This document shows positions 20,267-32,049 of a DNA stretch of 64,000 nt, in pieces. The stretch's first letter is position 1, and each line of letters opens with the position of its first letter. Below the pieces are notes generated by a model. That model was not told the DNA's origin. It saw nothing but the letters and a program-made list of their open reading frames with translations, and did not search any database. The translations under genes were made by a program, and so were the position numbers. This DNA is from Mycoplana rhizolycopersici (GTDB lineage: Bacteria > Pseudomonadota > Alphaproteobacteria > Rhizobiales > Rhizobiaceae). The stretch covers positions 372,001-436,000 of the forward strand of contig NZ_JABXYK010000003.1 in assembly GCF_013378445.1 (NCBI RefSeq), written 5' to 3'.

Positions 20267-20386
20267 CCGCGACCCGAGCTTCCTCCGCCTTGATACGGAG
20301 GTAGATTTAAGGGGTATCCGGCCGGTTGTGCAATCGAAAAGACGGGCGCGCGATCCGCGGGGACCGTGGACGGCGATGCTTGTGAA

Positions 20387-20414
20387 GGCGGGCCGGCAAA
20401 GATGCCGGCCCGCC
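20387..20414 (-). terminator. Strong hairpin downstream of the aceA-associated small ORF
   Basis: Perfect 12-bp stem, GGCGGGCCGGCA (20387-20398) with TGCCGGCCCGCC (20403-20414), loop AAGA. On the minus strand it lies about 30 bases after the 79-residue ORF and is followed by TTC rather than a long T run. It probably ends or protects the aceA transcript. Confidence 0.6.
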
Positions 20415-20444
20415 GCGCAGTTTGAGATCATCCGTCGGCAGTTG

Positions 20445-20684
20445 TCACGCCCGGCCCTGGGTGACGATCACGGGGATGAGAAGGTCGCCCCAATTGCCGT
20501 CGCCGCCGTGGTGGCGAGCCGAACGCACCAGCTCGACCGAGACCCCGGCCTCGACGGCCTTCATCACGGCATGGTTCAGGCGGTGAAGGTCGTTCGCGAC
20601 CATGCGGATCAGGACCTGCTGGTCCGGTGTCATGGTCGAGGATTGTTCCTCTGCTCTTTCCTTCACACGGGTCTGGACGGTCAT
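20445..20684 (-). CDS. Conserved-looking small protein downstream of isocitrate lyase
   Basis: 79-aa soluble protein with no signal peptide or membrane segment. The first 20 residues are charged (MTVQTRVKERAEEQSST); a helical middle section (MVANDLHRLNHAVMKAVEAGVSVELV) precedes the C-terminal tail HHGGDGNWGDLLIPVIVTQGRA. The good start context (GAGGAGAA before the ATG), the position 132 bases after aceA on the same strand, and the hairpins on both sides suggest it is a real gene co-transcribed with aceA. No function is known to me. Confidence 0.6.
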   Translation of the reverse strand: MTVQTRVKERAEEQSSTMTPDQQVLIRMVANDLHRLNHAVMKAVEAGVSVELVRSARHHGGDGNWGDLLIPVIVTQGRA

Positions 20685-20753
20685 GGCATTTCTCCTCTTA
20701 TGATCGGGGTTCTTGAAGTCTGGTCCTGGGGGTGTGCTTTATGTGTCTGTCTG

Positions 20754-20777
20754 CCTCTCCCCGAAAGCGGGGAGAGG
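20754..20777. repeat. Rhizobial-type intergenic palindrome between aceA and small ORF
   Basis: CCTCTCCCCG (20754-20763) and CGGGGAGAGG (20768-20777) form a perfect 10-bp hairpin with loop AAAG. It resembles the short dispersed CCCCGC-AAGCGGGG palindromes often found between genes in Rhizobiaceae. It may act as an mRNA processing or stability element. Confidence 0.5.
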
Positions 20778-20816
20778 ATCGTGGCAAGGGCGCAATCTCG
20801 CCGCCTGAGATGCCGG

Positions 20817-22106
<1,290 letters not shown>

Positions 22107-22154
22107 ATAATCCATCCTCCATGTCGAACTTTTGTTGCCTGCGCTGAGTGCCGA

Positions 22155-22194
22155 CTTGCGAATTGCGCAAGGCTGATGTGAATTTATTTACATC
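22155..22194. promoter_or_regulatory. Two dyads in the aceA-regulator intergenic region
   Basis: CTTGCG (22155-22160) and CGCAAG (22166-22171) form a 6-bp dyad. Immediately next to it, GATGTGAAT (22175-22183) and ATTTACATC (22186-22194) form a 9-bp dyad with one mismatch. Both lie just upstream of the aceA start, where a repressor or activator of aceA would be expected to bind. The divergent regulator is the natural candidate. Confidence 0.45.
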
Positions 22195-22261
22195 GCAGCG
22201 CAAAATTCTTCGAGGAGAAATGAATAATCGAGCTGTAGAAACGGGTTAACATGTGTCCGGC

Positions 22262-22293
22262 TTGACAAGCTGCCGCTGTAAAATTGTAAATAA
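22262..22293 (+). promoter_or_regulatory. Candidate promoter and operator for the ScfR-type regulator gene
   Basis: TTGACA (22262-22267) is followed after 17 bases by TGTAAA (22285-22290), a reasonable sigma-70-like pair. The -10 lies in TGTAAATAA (22285-22293), the reverse complement of the TTATTTACA in the aceA-proximal dyad (22184-22192). This would allow one protein to control both directions. Confidence 0.4.
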
Positions 22294-22346
22294 TGTAAAA
22301 GCGTCGCGCGACGCAAACGATGCTCCGAAGTGTCAAAGGATTGACA

Positions 22347-23762
22347 ATGGCCGAGAACAAGATCTTTGCAGGCCCGAAGGTCCGCCGGATCCGCAACACG
22401 CTCGGGCTGACGCAGACGGCCATGGCGGAAGCGCTGTCGATCTCGCCCTCCTATCTCAACCTGATCGAACGCAACCAGCGGCCGCTGACGGTGCAGCTGC
22501 TGTTGCGGCTCGCATCCGTCTACAAGGTCGACATCGAGGATCTCCAGGGCGAGGCGAGCGGCAGCATCCGGCAACTGCGCGAAGTGTTCGCCGACCCGCT
22601 TCTCTCCGGTGAGCTGCCGGGTGATCTGGAGCTGGTCGAAGTGGCGGAAGCTGCGCCGAACGTTGCCAGTGGTATCCTCAAGCTCTACCGCGCCTATCGC
22701 GAGCAGGCGTCGCGCCTTTCCGATCTCGCCGATCTTCTGGCGAGCGAGGGGCGGGCGACTGCGATCGCCGGCGCACGCCTGCCGATGGACGAGGTGCGCG
22801 AGGCACTGGAGCAGCGGGCGAACTATTTCGACGGCATTGACGTGGCCGCGGAGGCCTTTCATGCCGCGCTTGCTCCGGGCGACGATTTGCTGGGCGCGCT
22901 CAAGGCGTGGCTGAGAAAGGAGCACGGTGTCGTCGTGCGCGTGCTGCCGATCCATACGATGCCGACACTGCGCCGGCGGTTCGATCGCCATTCCATGCGG
23001 CTGTTCCTGTCGGAGCGGCTTTCGCATCACGGGCAACTGGGCGAGGTGGCAATGGAGGTGGCGCAACTTGCATTGAACGAGCAGATTGCGCACGAGCTGG
23101 ACGCTCTCGCGCTGTCGGGCAGCGAGGCGCGCCGGATCGCCCGCTTTGAGCTCGCCAGATACGGCGCCCACGCCCTGATCATGCCCTACGACGCTTTCTT
23201 TACCGCCGCCCAGCGCGCGCGTTTCGATCTCGACGTGTTGCGGGCACGCTTTGCGGTTTCCTTCGAACAGGTGGCAAACCGGCTGACAACACTGCAGCGT
23301 CAGGGGCAGGTGGCCATCCCCTTCTTCCTGCTGGAGATGGACAATGCCGGCCACCGCCTGCGCCGGGCGGGCGCACAGGGCTTCCCGCAGGCACGCTTCG
23401 GGGGCGGATGCCCCAAGCTCAATGTGCATGCGGCCTTTGCCCAGCCGGGGCAGATCCTCGTCGATTGCCTAGAGATGCCTGACGGCGCCGGTTTCCTGAC
23501 GCTGTCGAGGACTGTTGACGGACCGCAGGCCGCGTTTGGCGAACGGGTACGGCGCACCGCGATCCTGGTCGGTTGCGAGGCGTCCCTTGCAAAGGAGACG
23601 ATCTATGGCGAGGCAGTTGCAGCCCTGCCGCCAGTTGCCGCCGGAACCGCGTGCCGCTTCTGTGAACGACAGGGCTGTCTGGCCCGTGCCGAGCCGCCCG
23701 TGACGCGCCCTCTGGGGCTCGATGAGATGGTGGCCGGGCTCAGTCTCTTCGATTTTCAATGA
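22347..23762 (+). CDS. XRE-family regulator with IrrE-like and ScfR C-terminal domains
   Basis: 471-aa regulator of the short-chain fatty acyl regulator (ScfR/RamB-like) family. Residues about 8-60 are an XRE helix-turn-helix (IRNTLGLTQTAMAEALSISPSYLNLIE). The middle section resembles the IrrE/ImmA fold but without a zinc-protease HExxH. The C-terminus has the cysteine-containing CRFCERQGCLARAEPP motif near residue 445, a likely metal or redox site. The ATG at 22347 has AAGGA six bases upstream. Relatives control acetate or propionate metabolism, and the position opposite aceA fits control of the glyoxylate bypass; this is inference. Confidence 0.8.
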   Translation: MAENKIFAGPKVRRIRNTLGLTQTAMAEALSISPSYLNLIERNQRPLTVQLLLRLASVYKVDIEDLQGEASGSIRQLREVFADPLLSGELPGDLELVEVAEAAPNVASGILKLYRAYREQASRLSDLADLLASEGRATAIAGARLPMDEVREALEQRANYFDGIDVAAEAFHAALAPGDDLLGALKAWLRKEHGVVVRVLPIHTMPTLRRRFDRHSMRLFLSERLSHHGQLGEVAMEVAQLALNEQIAHELDALALSGSEARRIARFELARYGAHALIMPYDAFFTAAQRARFDLDVLRARFAVSFEQVANRLTTLQRQGQVAIPFFLLEMDNAGHRLRRAGAQGFPQARFGGGCPKLNVHAAFAQPGQILVDCLEMPDGAGFLTLSRTVDGPQAAFGERVRRTAILVGCEASLAKETIYGEAVAALPPVAAGTACRFCERQGCLARAEPPVTRPLGLDEMVAGLSLFDFQ

Positions 23763-23936
23763 ATTTCCGCTTGCTTTCCGTCATTAAAGCGACTTCAAAT
23801 ATGATATGAATGGTGAGATTGTGATATCAAATCGACAAAGCTTTACGTGAGAATGAAGCTTGTCGCGCGTTGAAAAAGAAAGATAATCAATAAAGAACCG
23901 CCACTCGGGGAACCGATAAAACTGGGAGTTACATGC

Positions 23937-25037
23937 ATGAAAAGACGTAACCTTTTGGCGACCGCCGCCGTGATTGCCCTGAGCGCCGTGATTGGCGTGC
24001 AGGCCGAGGCACAAGAAAGGGTTGTCAATGTCTACAACTGGTCCGACTACATAGACGAGTCCATCCTGGCCGACTTCACCAAGGAGACCGGCATCAAGGT
24101 CGTCTACGACGTGTTCGATTCCAACGAGACGCTGGAAACCAAGCTGCTCGCCGGAGGCACCGGCTATGACGTGGTCGTTCCGACCGGAAACTTCCTGCAG
24201 CGGCAGATCCAGGCCGGCGTCTTCCAGAAACTGGACAAGTCGAAGCTGCCGAACCTTTCCAACATGTGGGACGAAGTCTCGCAGCGCGTCGCAGCCTATG
24301 ATCCGGGCAACGAATACGCCATCGACTACATGTGGGGCACGACCGGCATCGGCTACAACGTGAAGAAAGCCAAGGAGATCCTGGGCAGCGATGCGGCGCC
24401 GGGCTGGGACGTGATCTTCAATCCGGAGATCGCCGCGAAATTCAAGGATTGCGGCATCTACGTGCTGGACACGGCCGACGAGATCGTTCCCGCGGCGTTG
24501 AACTACCTGGGCCTCGACCCGAACTCCAAGGACACCGCCGATCTGGAAAAGGCAGGTGCGCTGCTGGAGTCGGTTCGCCCGTTCATCCGCAAGTTCCACT
24601 CTTCTGAATACATCAATGCGCTTGCAAATGGCGACATCTGCCTGGCGCTCGGCTGGTCCGGCGATATCCTGCAGGCGCGCGACCGTGCGGCAGAGGCCGG
24701 CGCTGGCGTCGAGGTGAACTACACGATTCCCGACGGCGGCGCGCTGATGTGGTTCGATATGATGGCGATACCGACGGATGCCCCGCATGTCGAGGAAGCA
24801 CACGAGTTCATCAACTACATCATGAAGCCGGAAGTCGCGGCCAAGGCCTCGAACTACATCTTCTACGCAAACGGCAACAAGGCGTCGCAGGCCTTCATCG
24901 ACAAGGAGATCATTGGCGATCCGGCGATCTATCCTCCGGAAGACGTGATGAAGAAGCTCTACACGAAGCTGCCCTACGATCCGAAGACGCAGCGGGTTGT
25001 GACCCGCATCTGGACCAAGGTCGTCACCGGCCAGTAA
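23937..25037 (+). CDS. potF: Putrescine/polyamine ABC transporter substrate-binding protein
   Basis: Periplasmic binding protein (366 aa) of the PotF/PotD type. A cleavable signal peptide is present (basic MKRRN, hydrophobic core, cleavage probably after AEA near residue 25). The mature protein opens with VVNVYNWSDYIDESIL, typical of the family, and contains GYDVVVPTGNFL and IDYMWGTTGIGYN. GGGAG lies eight bases before the ATG. First gene of potFGHI; a strong hairpin separates it from potG, which usually goes with higher expression of the binding protein. Confidence 0.92.
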   Translation: MKRRNLLATAAVIALSAVIGVQAEAQERVVNVYNWSDYIDESILADFTKETGIKVVYDVFDSNETLETKLLAGGTGYDVVVPTGNFLQRQIQAGVFQKLDKSKLPNLSNMWDEVSQRVAAYDPGNEYAIDYMWGTTGIGYNVKKAKEILGSDAAPGWDVIFNPEIAAKFKDCGIYVLDTADEIVPAALNYLGLDPNSKDTADLEKAGALLESVRPFIRKFHSSEYINALANGDICLALGWSGDILQARDRAAEAGAGVEVNYTIPDGGALMWFDMMAIPTDAPHVEEAHEFINYIMKPEVAAKASNYIFYANGNKASQAFIDKEIIGDPAIYPPEDVMKKLYTKLPYDPKTQRVVTRIWTKVVTGQ

Positions 25038-25048
25038 TCCACGAGATA

Positions 25049-25080
25049 CAAATTGCCCGGATAGCCTTCCGGGCAATTTG
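25049..25080 (+). terminator. Intercistronic hairpin between potF and potG
   Basis: Perfect 12-bp stem, CAAATTGCCCGG (25049-25060) with CCGGGCAATTTG (25069-25080), eight-base loop and no T run afterwards. It starts 11 bases after the potF stop. It is more likely an mRNA 3'-end stabiliser or partial terminator than a full stop, because potG follows in the same direction. Confidence 0.65.
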
Positions 25081-25170
25081 CTGTTGAGCGTCCAGTGCAC
25101 GATTGGCGGTCGAAATCGACTTCCGGACGGGATCGTGCTGACATCGAACAAAAACAACCGGGGACAGTCA

Positions 25171-26310
25171 ATGAAATCACTCGGCAACATCCGCCGCTCA
25201 TTCGCGCCATGGGCGGATCCTCAGTCCAAGCCTTTCATCTCGTTCAGGAACATCACGAAGAAGTTTGGTGATTTCACCGCCGTCGACAACCTGACCCTCG
25301 ACATCTACCACCGCGAGTTCTTCGCGCTTCTCGGCGCTTCCGGCTGTGGCAAGTCCACGCTGCTGCGCATGCTCGCAGGCTTCGAGCGCCCCACCTCCGG
25401 CGAGATCATCCTGGACGGGCAGGACATCGCAGCCATCCCGCCCTACAAGAGGCCAGTCAATATGATGTTCCAGTCCTATGCGCTGTTCCCGCACATGACG
25501 GTGGAGAGCAACATCGGTTTCGGACTGCGCCAGGATGGCATGCCCAAGGCGGAGATTGCCGAGCGCGTCCAGCAGATGCTCAAGCTCGTCAAGCTCGAAC
25601 AGTTCGCCAAGCGCAAGCCCCAGCAGCTTTCGGGCGGCCAGCGCCAGCGCGTGGCGCTCGCCCGTTCGCTCGCCAAGCGGCCGAAAGTGCTCCTGCTGGA
25701 CGAACCGCTCGGCGCCCTCGACAAGAAGCTGCGCGAGGAAACGCAGTTCGAACTGATGGACCTGCAGCAGCAGCTCGGCCTGACCTTCGTCGTGGTGACG
25801 CATGACCAGGAGGAGGCGATGACGATGGCGGACCGCATCGCGGTGATGAGCCACGGCAAGGTCGTCCAGGTGGCCACCCCGGCGGAGATCTACGAGGCGC
25901 CGAATTCCCGCTTCGTCGCCGACTTCATCGGCGACGTGAACATCCTGGAAGGCAGTGTGAAGGCCGCCGGCAACGGTCGCGTCGAGCTTTCAGGCGGCGA
26001 CTTCACCGTTCGGGCCGTCAGCGATGCGGCACCGGCGATCGGCACGAGCGCGGCTTTCGCCATCCGTCCCGAGAAGCTGAAGGTCAGCCGCACCGCACCC
26101 GCCGATCCGGCCGTCAACACGTCCGAAGGTGAGATCTGGGATATCGCCTATCTCGGCGACATGACCGTGTTCCACGTCAAGCTTCCGAGCGGCAAGGTGG
26201 TCAAGACCTCGATGCTGAACGCACAGCGCGAGGTCGAAAACCCCATCGGCTACGACGAGAAGGTCTGGGTCTCCTTCGCCGAGACCGCCGGCGTCGTCTT
26301 GAGGGATTGA
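25171..26310 (+). CDS. potG: Polyamine ABC transporter ATP-binding protein
   Basis: 379-aa ATPase of the putrescine importer. After a 25-residue N-terminal extension come Walker A LLGASGCGKST (about residues 54-64), the LSGGQRQRVALARSL signature, Walker B VLLLDEP and a C-terminal TOBE domain. GGGGA precedes the ATG at 25171. It is followed after 3 bases by potH, so the three inner-membrane components are co-translated. Confidence 0.92.
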   Translation: MKSLGNIRRSFAPWADPQSKPFISFRNITKKFGDFTAVDNLTLDIYHREFFALLGASGCGKSTLLRMLAGFERPTSGEIILDGQDIAAIPPYKRPVNMMFQSYALFPHMTVESNIGFGLRQDGMPKAEIAERVQQMLKLVKLEQFAKRKPQQLSGGQRQRVALARSLAKRPKVLLLDEPLGALDKKLREETQFELMDLQQQLGLTFVVVTHDQEEAMTMADRIAVMSHGKVVQVATPAEIYEAPNSRFVADFIGDVNILEGSVKAAGNGRVELSGGDFTVRAVSDAAPAIGTSAAFAIRPEKLKVSRTAPADPAVNTSEGEIWDIAYLGDMTVFHVKLPSGKVVKTSMLNAQREVENPIGYDEKVWVSFAETAGVVLRD

Positions 26311-26313
26311 ACC

Positions 26314-27225
26314 ATGAAGGCGCTCGGATCCTCCATCTTCAGCCGCCTCGTCATCATCGTTCCCTATGTCTGGCTGCTGCTCTTCTTCCTCATTCCCTTC
26401 GTCATCGTCTTTCGCATATCGCTGTCGACGACGGCGATCGCCCAGCCGCCCTACGAGCCGGTCTTCTCGCTCGCAGACGGGCTCTCCGGCATCATCGACA
26501 ATATCCGCCAGTTGAGCTTCGACAATTTCGTCTGGCTGACCGAGGACGCGCTCTATTTCAACGCCTATCTGTCGAGCATCAAGATCGCGGGCATATCGAC
26601 GCTGCTGACGCTGCTGATCGCCTATCCGATCGCCTACGGCATGGCGCAGGCGCCGCGTACCTGGCGGCCGACGCTGCTGATGCTGGTGATCCTGCCGTTC
26701 TGGACGAGCTTTCTTATCCGCGTCTACGCCTGGATCGCCATTCTCAAGCCGGAAGGGCTTTTGAACCAGTCCCTGCTGTCCATCGGCGTCATCAGTGAGC
26801 CGCTGATCATTCTCAATACCAACTGGGCGATCTATATCGGCATCGTCTATTCCTACCTGCCCTTCATGATCCTGCCGATCTATTCGGCGCTGGAAAAGAT
26901 GGACCACTCGCTGATCGAGGCGGCGCAGGACCTCGGCTGCCCGCCGATGACCGCCTTCTGGAAGATCACCTTCCCGCTGTCGCTGGCGGGCGTCGTGGCG
27001 GGCTGCATGCTCGTGTTCATTCCGGCCGTCGGCGAGTTCGTCATCCCTGATCTGCTTGGCGGTTCGCAGACGCTGATGATCGGCAAGACGCTGTGGAACG
27101 AATTCAACTCCAACCGTGACTGGCCGGTCTCGGCGGCAGTGGCCACCGTGCTCCTGCTGATCCTCGTGGTTCCGATCGTGTTCTTCCAGAACATGCAAGC
27201 CAAGGCCGACGAGAAGGGGAGATAA
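26314..27225 (+). CDS. potH: Polyamine ABC transporter permease PotH
   Basis: 303-aa inner-membrane permease with six predicted helices, the first at about residues 12-32. A periplasmic loop lies between helices 1 and 2. The conserved EAA loop (SLIEAAQDLGCPPMTAFWKITFPLS) is near residue 205. Spacing of 3 bases from potG and 3 bases to potI indicates one operon. Confidence 0.92.
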   Translation: MKALGSSIFSRLVIIVPYVWLLLFFLIPFVIVFRISLSTTAIAQPPYEPVFSLADGLSGIIDNIRQLSFDNFVWLTEDALYFNAYLSSIKIAGISTLLTLLIAYPIAYGMAQAPRTWRPTLLMLVILPFWTSFLIRVYAWIAILKPEGLLNQSLLSIGVISEPLIILNTNWAIYIGIVYSYLPFMILPIYSALEKMDHSLIEAAQDLGCPPMTAFWKITFPLSLAGVVAGCMLVFIPAVGEFVIPDLLGGSQTLMIGKTLWNEFNSNRDWPVSAAVATVLLLILVVPIVFFQNMQAKADEKGR

Positions 27226-27228
27226 GCC

Positions 27229-28047
27229 ATGACACGCTGGTCACGCTTCAATATCGTCTCGGTCGTGCTGGGCTTCGCTTTCCTGTACCTGCCGATCGTT
27301 CTGCTGGTCATCTTCTCGTTCAACGAGTCCAAGCTCGTCACGGTCTGGGCGGGCTTTTCGACCAAATGGTACGTCTCGCTGTTCAACAACCAGGGCCTGA
27401 TGGATGCCGCCTGGGTGACTATCCGCGTCGCCCTCCTGTCGGCAACCGTCGCGACGGTTCTCGGGACCATGGCGGCGCTCTCGCTCGTGCGCTACACGCG
27501 CTTCCGCGGCAGGATGCTGTTTTCCGGGATGGTCTATGCCCCGCTCGTCATGCCCGAGGTCATCACTGGCCTGTCGCTCCTGCTGCTGTTCGTCGCCGTC
27601 GGCTTCGATCGCGGCTTCTGGACGGTGACGCTGGCCCACATAACGCTGACGATGTGCTTCGTCGCGGTCGTCGTGCAGTCGCGCCTGCTATCCTTCGATC
27701 GTTCGATCGAGGAGGCGGCGCTCGACCTGGGGGCGACGCCGCTGCGCACGTTCTTCGAGGTGACGCTGCCGATCATTGCGCCTGCGGTCTTCTCCGGCTG
27801 GGTGCTGGCTTTCACGCTGTCGCTCGACGATCTCGTGATCGCCAGCTTCACCTCCGGTCCCGGCGCCACGACGCTGCCGATGAAGATCTACAGCCAGGTG
27901 CGACTGGGCGTGACGCCGGAGATCAACGCGGCCTGCACGCTGTTGATCGCGCTTGTGGCGATCGGCGTCGTCATTGCCTCGATCGTCACCAAGCAGCGCG
28001 AACTTCAGCGCCAGCGCGACGAGCAGGCTGCCTTCGCCGGCCGTTGA
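27229..28047 (+). CDS. potI: Polyamine ABC transporter permease PotI
   Basis: 272-aa second permease of the putrescine importer. N-terminal helix at about residues 10-30; EAA loop (SIEEAALDLGATPLRTFFEVTLP) near residue 160. The C-terminal helix is followed by a charged tail. Last gene of potFGHI; only 27 bases separate it from the convergent asmA-like gene and no clear terminator is seen. Confidence 0.92.
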   Translation: MTRWSRFNIVSVVLGFAFLYLPIVLLVIFSFNESKLVTVWAGFSTKWYVSLFNNQGLMDAAWVTIRVALLSATVATVLGTMAALSLVRYTRFRGRMLFSGMVYAPLVMPEVITGLSLLLLFVAVGFDRGFWTVTLAHITLTMCFVAVVVQSRLLSFDRSIEEAALDLGATPLRTFFEVTLPIIAPAVFSGWVLAFTLSLDDLVIASFTSGPGATTLPMKIYSQVRLGVTPEINAACTLLIALVAIGVVIASIVTKQRELQRQRDEQAAFAGR

Positions 28048-28074
28048 AACAGATCCCTCGCCGGGCGGCCCGCC

Positions 28075-29910
28075 TCAGTTCGCCGGGATTTCCGTGAGTA
28101 CGGATACGGGCGAGATCACGGGATCCGGCCAGGAGCCGCCGATGAGGAAATTGATCGTCGGCGACACGATCGCATCTTCCGACTGGACGCGGTCGGAGAG
28201 CGATCCTGCCAGCGCGACGTTTCTGCTGTGGTAGGGGATTACGCCGGACAGCGAAAGGCGCTTGTCGCGCCCGTCGAACGTGGCCTTGGTGAGTTCCGCC
28301 AGGCCGCGCTCGATCCGTCCCTCGATGAGGCCGTCGCTGAAATCGAACGAACCGTTCGCGGCCTTGCCCGCATTGAAGACGGCATTTCCCGCCATCTGTT
28401 CTTCGAAGGAGTCCGTGTCAAAGCTGGCAATCGTGCCCTGATCCAATTGGAACCGGAAGGTTCCCGATATGTCGCCCCTTTGCAGTTCCGAGACCGAGCG
28501 ATCGGTGAAGAGGCTGACATCTGCGCTGCCGCGGCCGATCGGCAGCGGTCCGGACAATCCGGAAAATTCAACCAGCGCACCGAGGTCGGCATTTTGTAAT
28601 GATAATTGCAGTTCACCGCCGGCGCTGCCCTTCTGGTCGCCGACCGAGATGTGGCCGCTGACATTGCCGCCGAGCAGCGCGGCATCGGCGATGTCGAGCG
28701 ATGTATTCCCATCGATGGAGCGGATGCCTGCTGCAAGCTCTTCGAGCACGACCGGCTCGAGGAGCGCTTCGCGTGCGGACAGGCGCAGGTCCAGGTCTAT
28801 CGCCGCAAGTGCCGCAACGGGTGCAGGAAAGGAGTCGTCGTCTCCGCCCGGCAGCGGTGAATAGGCGTCAATCATCGAACGCAGATCGATTTTGTCGAAC
28901 GCGAGCGTCCCGCCGATGCGGGGTGTCCCTTTCGGAGGCAGGCTCACGTCGAGGGCGCCGGTGGCATGCGAATCCTGAACCTGGAGCATCAGGCCATCGA
29001 CCCGGGCCGTGGCGCCGTTGGTGCTGAGCTGGCCTTCGAGGGAGACTGCGCCGAGCTGGCCCACCGGCGAAAAACGTGTGCCCTGCCAGGCAAGCAGATG
29101 CCCGAAGGATGGGGTTGAGAACTTGATGCGGCCGGCGGCGAAGGCGTTTGCGGACAGGTTTGCGGTGCCGTCGAAATCGACCGCCAGCGGATCGGACTCA
29201 AGCGTCACGCGTACTGCCGAGTTCTGGCCGTTGAGAAGCTGCATCGGCTGGCCGGCTCTCAGCTTCAGCCGCGCGACTTCTCCGTTGATCACCCCCTGCA
29301 GGGTGACGTCGAGTTTCGAGGAAACCGCGGACCAGTCGATGCTGCCTTCGAGGTCGGAGATGCGGTATTGTTCGTCGCGGAGAAAATCTTCGACCACGAT
29401 TGCGCCATCGCGCATGGCGACATCGCCGAACTCCGGCAGCGGCACTGCCGCCTCCTGCGCGCCCGCGCTCCTGTTCTCGAGCGCATTGCGAATGTCGTCG
29501 CCCCGGCGCCAGTTGAGTTCGCCGCGTTCGTCGCGCCTGACGTGGAAGACGGGGCGGATGAGCTCCATCTCGCCAAGCGAAGGCGTACCGAACAGTGAAC
29601 CGAGCAGGCCGAAATTGACCGAAACGCTCTGGGCGGTGAATAGCAGCCCGTCGCCATCCGTCGGTGCGGGGTCGGTCAGCCGGGCATGCTCGAAGCGCAT
29701 CTGCGGATGCGGCCAGAAAGTGAAGGTCGGCGTGCCGCTGAAGCTGAGTTGTGCCCCGGTCCAGGCGGAGACCTTCGCTTCGATCTGCTCCTCGACGCTT
29801 TCCGACGAGATGAGCATCGGCCCCGACAGGCGCAGCACGACCACGAGCGCCGTCATCACCACGAAAAGCTGCAGCAGCAGCTTCGCCCGGAACCTGTTTT
29901 TAATGCCCAT
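28075..29910 (-). CDS. AsmA family protein
   Basis: 611-aa envelope protein with one N-terminal membrane anchor (about residues 12-30, KLLLQLFVVMTALVVVL) and a long extracytoplasmic domain made of repeated beta-rich segments. The N-terminal VEEQIEAKVSAWTGAQLSFSG region and the C-terminal LTGVIPY/NFLIGGSW-like region match the AsmA/YhjG type. AsmA-like proteins belong to the broad group of bridge-like lipid-transfer or outer-membrane assembly factors. The ATG at 29910 follows directly on an in-frame GTG; which is used is unclear. It is convergent with potI and divergent from the acetoacetyl-CoA synthetase gene. No specific role can be assigned. Confidence 0.75.
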   Translation of the reverse strand: MGIKNRFRAKLLLQLFVVMTALVVVLRLSGPMLISSESVEEQIEAKVSAWTGAQLSFSGTPTFTFWPHPQMRFEHARLTDPAPTDGDGLLFTAQSVSVNFGLLGSLFGTPSLGEMELIRPVFHVRRDERGELNWRRGDDIRNALENRSAGAQEAAVPLPEFGDVAMRDGAIVVEDFLRDEQYRISDLEGSIDWSAVSSKLDVTLQGVINGEVARLKLRAGQPMQLLNGQNSAVRVTLESDPLAVDFDGTANLSANAFAAGRIKFSTPSFGHLLAWQGTRFSPVGQLGAVSLEGQLSTNGATARVDGLMLQVQDSHATGALDVSLPPKGTPRIGGTLAFDKIDLRSMIDAYSPLPGGDDDSFPAPVAALAAIDLDLRLSAREALLEPVVLEELAAGIRSIDGNTSLDIADAALLGGNVSGHISVGDQKGSAGGELQLSLQNADLGALVEFSGLSGPLPIGRGSADVSLFTDRSVSELQRGDISGTFRFQLDQGTIASFDTDSFEEQMAGNAVFNAGKAANGSFDFSDGLIEGRIERGLAELTKATFDGRDKRLSLSGVIPYHSRNVALAGSLSDRVQSEDAIVSPTINFLIGGSWPDPVISPVSVLTEIPAN

Positions 29911-30049
29911 CACGTTGTCGGTCCGTTGCCCCGGATGCTCTGTCTCCTGCCCCTCGCAAGGGGATAGGCCTTCGGCCGGAAGAAATCAAATGGATGCGAA
30001 CGCGAAATGCCGCTTTCGGCAAGGCTGCGCGTGTTGTCTCGCCTTTATA

Positions 30050-30062
30050 TTGCAACGCACCA
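30050..30062. promoter_or_regulatory. Candidate PHB-linked regulator site upstream of aacS
   Basis: TTGCAACGCACCA, 34 bases before the aacS start. It matches 11 of 13 positions of TTGCAATGCACAA upstream of the phasin gene (37877-37889). Shared presence before two genes of PHB metabolism suggests a common regulator, possibly PhaR/AniA-like. Confidence 0.35.
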
Positions 30063-30096
30063 TGATATACAGGCTCTATTGGAGTGGAGGAACAAA

Positions 30097-32049
<1,953 letters not shown>

